Notes under the pieces: model-generated
What the model was told of the DNA's origin: nothing
What the model saw: only the letters and a program-made list of their open reading frames with translations
The model's database searches: none
Shown: piece by piece, positions 56,771-64,000 of the stretch
Layout of the letters: every line of letters begins with the position of its first letter
Position numbering within the stretch: the first letter of the stretch is position 1
Translations under genes and position numbers: made by a program
Assembly: GCA_015060695.1 (NCBI GenBank)
Contig: SUYA01000011.1
Span: 1 to 64,000, forward strand
Direction of reading: 5' to 3'
DNA: 64,000 nucleotides
DNA from: Mediterranea massiliensis
GTDB taxonomy: Bacteria; Bacteroidota; Bacteroidia; Bacteroidales; Bacteroidaceae

Positions 56771-58240
56771 TTACCCCACACTTCCTTCCAACGAAATACT
56801 CAACAATTTCTGTGCTTCCACGGCAAACTCCATCGGCAGTTTGTTCAGCACCTCCTTAGCATAACCATTCACAATCAATCCCACAGCATCTTCGGTTGAG
56901 ATACCTCGTTGGTTACAATAGAATATTTGGTCTTCGCTGATTTTCGAAGTAGTAGCTTCATGCTCAACAATGGCTGTCTCGTTGCGAATATCCATATAGG
57001 GGAAAGTATGTGCTCCACATTTATCACCTAACAACAACGAATCACACTGGCTGTAATTGCGAGCATTATCGGCTCTCTCTCCGACCCGTACCAATCCACG
57101 ATAAGAGTTCTCACTACGCCCGGCCGAGATACCTTTGCTGACAATGGTGCTTCGGGTATTCTTTCCCAAATGTATCATCTTGGTACCCGTATCAGCCTGC
57201 TGAAAGTTATTGGTTACCGCTACACTATAAAACTCAGCCACAGAATTGTCACCCGAAAGAATACACGAAGGATACTTCCAGGTAATAGCACTACCGGTCT
57301 CTACTTGTGTCCACGACAATTTAGAGTTTTGACCCTTACAATGTCCTCGCTTCGTTACAAAGTTATATACACCACCCTTTCCCTCAGCATCACCTGGATA
57401 CCAGTTTTGCACAGTGCTGTATTTCACCTCAGCCCTATCGTGTACCACAATCTCCACAATAGCTGCATGAAGTTGGTTCTCATCACGCATTGGGGCGGTA
57501 CAACCTTCCAAATAAGAGACGTAAGAATCATCATCTGCCACAATCAGTGTACGCTCGAACTGACCCGTATTGGCAGCATTAATACGGAAGTATGTAGATA
57601 ATTCCATCGGACAACGTACTCCTTTAGGAATATACACAAACGAACCATCGGAAAATACTGCCGAATTGAGGGCAGCAAAGAAATTGTCGCGGTAATTCAC
57701 TACCGAACCAAGGTATTTTTGAACCAAATCGGGATGCTCACGCACTGCTTCACTGAACGAGCAAAAGATGATGCCCTTCTCCATCAAGGTTTCTTTAAAA
57801 GTAGTTTTCACCGACACCGAGTCCATTACAGCATCTACCGCCATACCACTCAGTGCCATCTGCTCTTCTAAAGGAATACCTAACTTATTGAACGTCTTTA
57901 TTAATTCTGGATCTACCTCATCCAAACTTTTCGGTCCCTCCTTTTTCTTTGTTGGGTCGGCATAATATGAGATTGCTTGATAATCAATTTCCGGAATGCG
58001 AAGATGTGCCCACGTAGGCATCTCCATGGTTAGCCAATAGCGATAGGCTTTCAAACGAAACTCCAACAACCATTCCGGTTCACCTTTTTTGGATGAAATC
58101 AGACGGATAACATCTTCATTCAATCCACGTTCGATAATGTCTGTATGCACATCGGTTGTAAAACCATACTTGTATTTCTCTTCAGTCAACTGACGGACAT
58201 ACAAATTATCGGTAGGTTTATTCTTATCAGTTTCTTCCAT
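56771..58240 (-). CDS. sufB: Fe-S assembly protein SufB
   Basis: The core scaffold subunit on which the Fe-S cluster is built. It has 489 residues, slightly longer than in E. coli. Conserved parts include [26 protein letters not shown] and the C-terminal [12 protein letters not shown] and EHEATTSKI segments with the cluster-related Cys and His. It is the first suf gene and starts a few bases after the CvpA-family gene ends. Confidence 0.98.
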   Translation of the reverse strand: MEETDKNKPTDNLYVRQLTEEKYKYGFTTDVHTDIIERGLNEDVIRLISSKKGEPEWLLEFRLKAYRYWLTMEMPTWAHLRIPEIDYQAISYYADPTKKKEGPKSLDEVDPELIKTFNKLGIPLEEQMALSGMAVDAVMDSVSVKTTFKETLMEKGIIFCSFSEAVREHPDLVQKYLGSVVNYRDNFFAALNSAVFSDGSFVYIPKGVRCPMELSTYFRINAANTGQFERTLIVADDDSYVSYLEGCTAPMRDENQLHAAIVEIVVHDRAEVKYSTVQNWYPGDAEGKGGVYNFVTKRGHCKGQNSKLSWTQVETGSAITWKYPSCILSGDNSVAEFYSVAVTNNFQQADTGTKMIHLGKNTRSTIVSKGISAGRSENSYRGLVRVGERADNARNYSQCDSLLLGDKCGAHTFPYMDIRNETAIVEHEATTSKISEDQIFYCNQRGISTEDAVGLIVNGYAKEVLNKLPMEFAVEAQKLLSISLEGSVG

Positions 58241-58247
58241 GCTAAAA

Positions 58248-58757
58248 TTACTTATCGAAATTAAGAATCTGTTCGGTTACACTTTTGGCTGCCGGCAAAA
58301 ACATACCGGCAAACTCCTGCATAGGATAGTACAACACCGATTCCTGCTTGTTTGTTTTGCTGATTATCTTATTGTCGGCATCAATGAATTCAAAAACACT
58401 TATCAGTAAACTTATCAACAACAAATATTTTAAGATACCCAATACGGCTCCTAATAGGCGGTTTATCCATCCCAAAGAAATGATTTCCATGGCCTTGGTA
58501 ATCAACGAAGCTATTAACGTAAATCCTAAAGGTACTCCAATCCAAATTACAATAAATGCCAAGATTTGCGCAATTGTCATCGAATCAATCAGTTGCCCTA
58601 TCCATTTCTCTGCCACAACTTCATACAACGTTTTTGCTGCCAACAAACCGACAACAAGACCCAAAAGTGTAGCCAATTGCTTGACAAATCCTTTCATCAA
58701 GCCAAAGATGGCACCCAATACAAACAATGCTATAATAACTATATCAATAATGGCCAT
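58248..58757 (-). CDS. CvpA family membrane protein
   Basis: An inner-membrane protein of 169 residues with four hydrophobic helices. The first ([21 protein letters not shown]) and the following [18 protein letters not shown] are typical of the CvpA family. The role in Bacteroidetes is unknown; in other bacteria family members affect envelope stress and toxin export. It lies eight bases upstream of sufB and after a hairpin that follows infB. Confidence 0.9.
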   Translation of the reverse strand: MAIIDIVIIALFVLGAIFGLMKGFVKQLATLLGLVVGLLAAKTLYEVVAEKWIGQLIDSMTIAQILAFIVIWIGVPLGFTLIASLITKAMEIISLGWINRLLGAVLGILKYLLLISLLISVFEFIDADNKIISKTNKQESVLYYPMQEFAGMFLPAAKSVTEQILNFDK

Positions 58758-58769
58758 AACGATATATAG

Positions 58770-58804
58770 TTCTTACCCCTCTCCGATTTGGAGAGAGGTA
58801 AGAA
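58770..58804 (-). repeat. Inverted repeat between infB and the CvpA gene
   Basis: TTCTTACC-CTCTCC pairs with GGAGAG-GGTAAGAA around GATTT with one mismatch. There is no T run on the minus strand. It may be a transcript-processing or stabilising hairpin. Confidence 0.7.
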
Positions 58805-58813
58805 AGGGTCAAA

Positions 58814-61756
58814 TTACAATGTAGCCTTTACTTCTATTTCTTCGTAAGTCTCAATAACGTCGCCCACCTTCAAGTCATTGCAGGCAGTCAAGCTAATACC
58901 ACACTCAAAGTTGGTACCCACTTCCTTCACATCGTCCTTGAAACGCTTCAGTGCATTGATATTGCCGGTAAATACCACAATACCATCACGGATAAGACGA
59001 GCCTTGTCGCTGCGTTTTACCTTACCGGTCTTCACCATAGCACCGGCAACCATGCCAACCTTACTGATATTGAATACTTCACGCACTTCGATGGTAGCTG
59101 TTATTTGCTCTTTCAGCGTTGGAGCAAGCATTCCCTCCATTGCGGCCTTTACTTCTTCGATGGCATCGTAGATAACCGAATACTTGCGGATATCTACACC
59201 TTCATTCTCAGCCAACTTGGCAGCAGCACCAGAAGGACGTACCTGGAAACCAACGATAATGGCATCGGAAGCAGCTGCTAAAGTTACATCAGATTCAGAA
59301 ATTTGTCCAACGCCCTTATGAATAACATTTACTTGAATCTGTTCTGTAGAAAGCTTAATGAGAGAGTCGCTCAATGCCTCTACCGAACCATCTACGTCAC
59401 CCTTTACAATAACGTTCAGTTCGTGGAAATCGCCCAAAGCCAAACGTCGGCCTACTTCATCCAATGTCAACATCTTCTGAGTACGTAAACCTTGTTCGCG
59501 TTGCAACTGTTCACGCTTATTGGCTACTTCTCGAGCTTCTTGGTCGGTATCAAATACATGGAATGTATCACCGGCAGCCGGTGCACCGTTCAAGCCAAGA
59601 ATCAATACAGGCTCAGCTGGACCGGCTTCTTTTACTCGTTGGTTACGCTCGTTGAACATAGCTTTTACTTTACCATAGTGTGTTCCAGCCAAAACGATGT
59701 CGCCTACACGGAGTGTACCGTTCGATACCAACACAGTGGCTACATATCCACGGCCTTTGTCAAGTGAAGATTCAATGATGGAACCAGTAGCTTTACGGTC
59801 GGGATTAGCCTTAAGTTCCAACATTTCGGCTTCTAACAACACTTTTTCCATCAAGTCTTGCACACCCATACCCTTCTTGGCCGAGATGTCCTGACTTTGG
59901 TATTTTCCTCCCCATTCTTCCACTAAGAAGTTCATGGCTGCCAACTCTTCTTTAATCTTGTCCGGATTAGCAGCCGGCTTATCAATCTTATTGATGGCAA
60001 ATACAATAGGCACATTGGCCGCCATAGCATGGTTGATAGCTTCTTTGGTTTGAGGCATCACATTGTCGTCAGCGGCTACAATGATAATAACTACGTCTGT
60101 TACCTTGGCACCACGAGCACGCATAGCTGTAAATGCTTCGTGACCAGGGGTATCCAAGAACGTAATTTTACGACCGTCTTCTAAGGTTACGTGGTAGGCA
60201 CCTATGTGCTGAGTAATACCACCGGCTTCGCCCGCAATCACATTAGCCTTACGGATGTAGTCGAGTAACGATGTCTTACCATGGTCAACGTGGCCCATTA
60301 CGGTTACAATCGGCGCACGTGGTTGGAGTTCGTCTTCCGAATCTTCTTCTTCGACGATGGCCTGCGATACTTCGGCACTTACATATTCGGTCTTAAATCC
60401 AAACTCTTCGGCTACTAAGTTGATTGTTTCTGCATCGAGACGTTGATTGATGCTGACCATGATACCTACACTCATGCAAGTTGCAATAACCTGTGTAACA
60501 CTGATATCCATCATATTTGCCAACTCGTTGGCTGTCACAAACTCGGTCAGTTTCAGCACCTTGCTTTCAGCCATTTCCAGTTCTTCCATCTCCATTTGAC
60601 GGTTACTGGCCAATTCGCGTTTCTCTTTGCGGTACTTTGCACCTTTATTTTTACCCTTGGCTGTCAGTCGTGCCAAAGTCTCTTTTACCTGCTTTGCTAC
60701 ATCCTCTTCGCTCACCTCTTGCTTGATGATAGGCTTCTTAAAACGATCCTTGTTTTTCTTTCCGGCGCCTTGGTTTGCAGCTTGTTGATTTCCTTTTTGA
60801 CGATTTTTTTCATTGGAAGACTGATAGTTCTGAGCATTATTGATATCAATCTTCTCTTTATTAATTCGATTACGCTTTTTCTTGCCGCCGCCTTCTTCTT
60901 TTTCATCTTTCTGCTTATTATCTTCGCGACGGATTTCCTTGATGATAGCTTCTTTCATCTGTTTGCGTTGATCGTGGCGTTGCTTTTCTTTCTCCTCGCG
61001 TTCTTTTTTCTTTTCTTCTTTTGATTTTTTGCGTGGACGAGTGCTTTGATTCAAAGCCGCCAAATCAATTTGTCCGATGACATTGATTTTAGATACAAAT
61101 TCCGGTTTTCTTAATTTAAATACACCGTCAATTTGCTCTTCATCTTTTGTGGTTTCAGCAGGCATTTCCGGTATTTTTTCTTCTTGAACTTCTTGTTGTT
61201 CATTTTTTTCTTCGACTACAGCTTCGGAAGGTTGGGTTTCTACAATTTCCGGTTCGAGTACAACTTCTTCTTGCGCAACAGGAATTTCTTCAACTATTTG
61301 AGTTTGAGGAAGCGATTGTTCTACTGTTTCTTCCATCTCTACAATTGTTTCATCAACAATCGTTTTTTCTTCTACCACCGGCTCAGCTTTTGGAGTCGGT
61401 TTGCGTTTCAATTTATCCAAGTCTATCTTACCCACAGGCTTGAATTTCGGACGAAGTTCTTCTACCACGGTTGCTTTGATAACCTCTTCCTTGCCCTTTT
61501 CTTCGGCTTCGTAACCATCGATAGCCACTGTTCCTAGCTTGCGTTCTTTGCTTTGACGTTGTTGCAAGAACTTGTCTGCTTTCTGCTTCAAATCCTTGTC
61601 CGTGCCAAATTCTTTGACTAACAAGTCATACTGTTCGTCCGAAATTTTAGTATTGGGATTTGCCTCTACCGTAAATCCTTTTTTCTGTAGGAATTCAACA
61701 ACTGTTGTAATACCTACATTCAAGTCTCTTGTTATTTTATTTAACCTTATAGACAC
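58814..61756 (-). CDS. infB: Translation initiation factor IF-2
   Basis: The GTPase that brings initiator tRNA to the 30S subunit. It has 980 residues. A short N-terminal domain is followed by a long, low-complexity Glu/Val-rich then Lys/Arg-rich region (about 80-380). The G domain has [32 protein letters not shown] and INKIDKP, and the C-terminal beta barrels end [15 protein letters not shown]. It follows nusA by about 60 bases in the usual rimP-nusA-infB order. Confidence 0.98.
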   Translation of the reverse strand: MSIRLNKITRDLNVGITTVVEFLQKKGFTVEANPNTKISDEQYDLLVKEFGTDKDLKQKADKFLQQRQSKERKLGTVAIDGYEAEEKGKEEVIKATVVEELRPKFKPVGKIDLDKLKRKPTPKAEPVVEEKTIVDETIVEMEETVEQSLPQTQIVEEIPVAQEEVVLEPEIVETQPSEAVVEEKNEQQEVQEEKIPEMPAETTKDEEQIDGVFKLRKPEFVSKINVIGQIDLAALNQSTRPRKKSKEEKKKEREEKEKQRHDQRKQMKEAIIKEIRREDNKQKDEKEEGGGKKKRNRINKEKIDINNAQNYQSSNEKNRQKGNQQAANQGAGKKNKDRFKKPIIKQEVSEEDVAKQVKETLARLTAKGKNKGAKYRKEKRELASNRQMEMEELEMAESKVLKLTEFVTANELANMMDISVTQVIATCMSVGIMVSINQRLDAETINLVAEEFGFKTEYVSAEVSQAIVEEEDSEDELQPRAPIVTVMGHVDHGKTSLLDYIRKANVIAGEAGGITQHIGAYHVTLEDGRKITFLDTPGHEAFTAMRARGAKVTDVVIIIVAADDNVMPQTKEAINHAMAANVPIVFAINKIDKPAANPDKIKEELAAMNFLVEEWGGKYQSQDISAKKGMGVQDLMEKVLLEAEMLELKANPDRKATGSIIESSLDKGRGYVATVLVSNGTLRVGDIVLAGTHYGKVKAMFNERNQRVKEAGPAEPVLILGLNGAPAAGDTFHVFDTDQEAREVANKREQLQREQGLRTQKMLTLDEVGRRLALGDFHELNVIVKGDVDGSVEALSDSLIKLSTEQIQVNVIHKGVGQISESDVTLAAASDAIIVGFQVRPSGAAAKLAENEGVDIRKYSVIYDAIEEVKAAMEGMLAPTLKEQITATIEVREVFNISKVGMVAGAMVKTGKVKRSDKARLIRDGIVVFTGNINALKRFKDDVKEVGTNFECGISLTACNDLKVGDVIETYEEIEVKATL

Positions 61757-61815
61757 GTTCTTCGAATTAAAAATTAAAAATTAAGAATTAAAATAACATT
61801 GGTACGCCTTGCCGC

Positions 61816-63075
61816 TTACTCTTCCTCGAATTCTTTTTGGAGAATACCGAGTACTTCATCCACTGTTTCTTCCTCAAGGTCTGTTTTTTCAATCAACAAT
61901 TGGCGTGGTGCTCCCAGTACGGATTTAGCCGTGTCAAGTCCTATAGCCTTGATGGCATCGATTACCCAATCGTCAATTTCATCACGGAATTCGTCCAAAT
62001 AAATATCTTCTTCGTCTTGTGATTCTTCTATTTCACGGAATACATCGATAGTATATTCGGTCAGCATACTAGCTAACTTGATGTTCAAACCACCCTTACC
62101 GATAGCCAACGACACTTCTTCGGGACGCAAATAGACTTCGGCCTTACGGTTTTCTTCATCTAAATTGATGGAAGAGACTTTAGCAGGACTCAATGCACGT
62201 TGGATAAACAGTTTAGTATTGGTCGTATAGTTAATAACATCTATATTTTCATTTCTCAGTTCACGAACAATACCATGAATACGGCTGCCTTTCACGCCCA
62301 CGCAGGCTCCTACAGGGTCGATGCGGTCGTCGTAGCTTTCTACAGCAATCTTAGCACGTTCACCGGGTATGCGAGCTATCTTTTTGATAGTGATTAGTCC
62401 GTCATTGATTTCGGGCACTTCCATTTCGAATAAGCGTTGCAAGAATATCGGTGAGGTACGGCTCAAGATAATCTTGGGGTTATTATTCTTGTTGTCTACA
62501 CGAGCCACAACGGCACGAGCTGTTTCACCCTTACGGTAAAAGTCACTGGGTATCTGTTCCAACTTGGGCAATAGCAATTCATTGCCTTCATCGTCAAGAA
62601 GTAGCATCTCTTTCTTCCAAATCTGATATACTTCAGCACTGATGATAGTTCCTACCTTATCTATATATTTGTTGTAGATGCTGTCCTTTTCCAATTCCAA
62701 AATCTTGCTGGCCAATGTCTGGCGCAGATTCAATATGGCACGACGACCGAACTTGGCAAAGTTTACTTCGTCTGTCACCTCTTCGCCCACTTCATAGCTG
62801 GCGTCTATCTGCTGAGCCTCGCTCAACGATATTTCGGTATTGGGATTCGTCAAATTTTCATCGGCCACTACCTCGCGGTTGCGCCAAATCTCGAAGTCAC
62901 CTTTATCGGGGTTTACAATCACATCATAATTCTCATCGGTGCCAAACATTTTGGCAATCACACTACGGAAGGATTCTTCGAGCACGCTCACCATGGTGGT
63001 GCGGTCAATGTTCTTCAGTTCCTTGAATTCCGAAAAGGTGTCAATCAAACTGACAGTTTCTACTTTCTTCGCCAT
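61816..63075 (-). CDS. nusA: Transcription termination/antitermination factor NusA
   Basis: It binds RNA polymerase and nascent RNA to control pausing, termination and antitermination. It has 419 residues: an N-terminal domain (SLIDTFSEFKELKNIDR), an S1 domain, then two KH domains with GVKGSRIHGIVREL and SLAIGKGGLNIKLAS. The E. coli acidic C-terminal repeats are missing, as in other Bacteroidetes. It lies four bases after rimP. Confidence 0.98.
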   Translation of the reverse strand: MAKKVETVSLIDTFSEFKELKNIDRTTMVSVLEESFRSVIAKMFGTDENYDVIVNPDKGDFEIWRNREVVADENLTNPNTEISLSEAQQIDASYEVGEEVTDEVNFAKFGRRAILNLRQTLASKILELEKDSIYNKYIDKVGTIISAEVYQIWKKEMLLLDDEGNELLLPKLEQIPSDFYRKGETARAVVARVDNKNNNPKIILSRTSPIFLQRLFEMEVPEINDGLITIKKIARIPGERAKIAVESYDDRIDPVGACVGVKGSRIHGIVRELRNENIDVINYTTNTKLFIQRALSPAKVSSINLDEENRKAEVYLRPEEVSLAIGKGGLNIKLASMLTEYTIDVFREIEESQDEEDIYLDEFRDEIDDWVIDAIKAIGLDTAKSVLGAPRQLLIEKTDLEEETVDEVLGILQKEFEEE

Positions 63076-63079
63076 AATC

Positions 63080-63547
63080 TTATTTAAAACTGATTAAGTA
63101 TTTAGTATATTTTATTTCATCGTATCCAAAACTGAGGTCTTCATCCACCATCTTGGGGCGCTTTTCTCCCTCTAACTTTACTTTCTTTTGGATTGTTACC
63201 ACAAAGTGCTGTTCGTCGGCTTCCTTCAGCACACCGTATAGTTTACGTCCGTCCTTGGTAAGCACCTCTACCTCTTCACCCACGTAGTTCAAGTATTGTT
63301 GCAACACTTTGAAGGCTTGTCCAATACCTGCCGAACCTACTTCCAGTTCATAATCTTCTTCGTCACGGCTGATGTGTGACTCTACATAGCGGCTCAGCTC
63401 TACGCAATCTTCAATCCAAACGCCCTCCTTGTGGTCAATTTCTACCACAATCTTATTATCCGGGGCTACATTTACCTCTACCAAAAAGTACTCTTTGTCT
63501 TGCAACCATTGGTTGACAACTTCACAAACTTTGCTTTTCTCTATCAT
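63080..63547 (-). CDS. rimP: Ribosome maturation factor RimP
   Basis: A 30S assembly factor of 155 residues. ATG at 63547 gives MIEKSKVCEVVNQWLQDKEY, the usual start; in-frame codons further up would translate through the leader hairpin. The conserved WIEDCVELSRYVE and YELEVGSAGIGQAFK segments are present (GSAGIGQ replaces the common SSPGL form, as in other Bacteroidetes). It is the first gene of the rimP-nusA-infB operon. Confidence 0.95.
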   Translation of the reverse strand: MIEKSKVCEVVNQWLQDKEYFLVEVNVAPDNKIVVEIDHKEGVWIEDCVELSRYVESHISRDEEDYELEVGSAGIGQAFKVLQQYLNYVGEEVEVLTKDGRKLYGVLKEADEQHFVVTIQKKVKLEGEKRPKMVDEDLSFGYDEIKYTKYLISFK

Positions 63548-63564
63548 AGATAAACTTTCGGGAA

Positions 63565-63591
63565 CAAAAAAGAGGAGCTTAATTGCCCCTC
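63565..63591 (-). terminator. Intrinsic terminator in the rimP leader (candidate attenuator)
   Basis: On the minus strand GAGGGGC pairs with GCTCCTC (one G-T pair) over AATTAA, followed by TTTTTT. It lies between the promoter start near 63607 and the rimP ATG. Confidence 0.8.
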
Positions 63592-63613
63592 CACCTTTCA
63601 TCCGTTTCGACCG

Positions 63614-63644
63614 CAAAGATAGGAATAATCTGTTCGACTACAAA
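63614..63644 (-). promoter_or_regulatory. rimP-nusA-infB promoter
   Basis: TTTG (63644-63641), 19 bases, then TATCTTTG (63621-63614): an exact consensus match. Transcription would start near 63607, giving a 60-base leader. Confidence 0.78.
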
Positions 63645-63687
63645 ATATTAGCCGAAAATTTGTTGTTTTTCACATAGTTTGGTCAAA

Positions 63688-64000
63688 TTATTGCCGCATA
63701 AATCTTAAAAAGCGAGCATACTCCCACTCTTCTGAAACATTAGGAAGAATGTAATCTACAATTGTCTTTAATGAATCTATCTTGATTAATATTGGAGTTT
63801 GCACATATTTTAATTCTTGACGCAATAAATCTGCTTCATCAGAATATACATACTCATAATATTCATTACGTTTTTGAAATTGCGTAGCACTTCCTAAGGA
63901 AGAGATAATCGGTACCTTTTTAACACCATAAAAAGCATCTATTTTTTCACCAACTGAAAAGCAGAATCCACACAACTTCCACAATCATAAAAGTTATATA
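63688..64000 (-). pseudogene. Thiol-protein-like gene with A-run frameshift (5' partial)
   Basis: The gene enters from the right edge. In one frame the minus strand reads NFYDCGSCVDSAFQLVKK and then stops (TAG). Adding one A to the six-A run at 63942-63947 joins it smoothly to IDAFYGVKKVPIISS and on to the end FLRFMRQ. The DCGSC motif has the CxxC spacing of thioredoxin-like proteins, and VQTPILIKID fits the cis-Pro region of that fold. This looks like the C-terminal half of a Bacteroidales exported thiol protein; the family call is tentative. The frameshift may be real or a sequencing error. No link with rimP is seen. Confidence 0.6.

Noticed and set aside
60443..61024. Long plus-strand open frames opposite infB rich in Phe, Leu and Cys
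   Set aside because: These mirror the Lys/Glu-rich low-complexity region of IF-2 on the other strand and are not genes.

Overview
This window comes from a Bacteroidales genome, most likely Bacteroides or Phocaeicola. The evidence is the repeated promoter form TTTG-N19-21-TAnnTTTG, weak Shine-Dalgarno signals, Bacteroidetes-style RHS repeats, fimbrillin/BspA-like and 6-bladed-propeller lipoproteins, and a dcw cluster in the Bacteroidetes order (mraZ-rsmH-ftsL-ftsI-murE-mraY-murD-ftsW-murG-murC-ftsQ-ftsA-ftsZ).

Region 1 (1-7576) is the accessory part: a tandem array of displaced RHS C-terminal cassettes, all on the + strand. Each unit has a copy of the RHS core end, a unique AT-rich tip, a small partner gene touching or overlapping the tip, and a hairpin terminator. 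The next copy of the RHS core follows directly. Three of the four tips carry an HExGH zinc-peptidase motif. Three of the four partner genes have an export signal (two lipoproteins, one cleavable signal peptide) and the fourth has one membrane segment, so the toxins probably act in the envelope. The fourth cassette is broken by a 75-bp dispersed element that carries a promoter. The array ends in a deleted RHS scrap lying against the katA stop codon.

Region 2 (7580-17990) holds housekeeping and transport genes: katA, a Cu/Zn-efflux-like permease with an HMA domain, a K+-dependent membrane pyrophosphatase (hppA), lysO, rnhB, gpmI, an unknown lipoprotein, a DUF3109 protein and a head-GIN (DUF2807) protein. 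Region 3 (18060-23350) has gyrB, a 6-bladed-propeller lipoprotein, rpsT with tRNA-Glu on the same transcript, recO, and a noncoding stretch of degenerate 22-bp tandem repeats.

Region 4 (23361-39250, - strand) is the complete dcw division and peptidoglycan operon plus a YqeY gene. It reads from an mraZ promoter carrying TGGGN direct repeats at 10-bp spacing, which look like a MraZ autoregulatory site. A second 22-bp repeat cluster lies upstream of it. Region 5 (39850-51120) has an ECF sigma factor divergent from a putative glycine-lipid operon (glsA-glsB), a divergent dgt/dut pair for nucleotide pools, a TPR lipoprotein-DUF4292 lipoprotein-EnvC envelope operon, an M20 deacylase and a long-chain acyl-CoA ligase with a palindromic operator-like site.

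Region 6 (51239-64000, - strand) has a fimbrillin/LRR surface lipoprotein with a leader terminator and a 47-residue upstream gene, the sufBCDS iron-sulfur operon, a CvpA-family gene, and rimP-nusA-infB. The rimP transcript has a near-ideal promoter and an intrinsic terminator inside its leader. At the right edge is a thiol-protein-like gene frameshifted in an A run. All calls come from reading the sequence; no database search was run.
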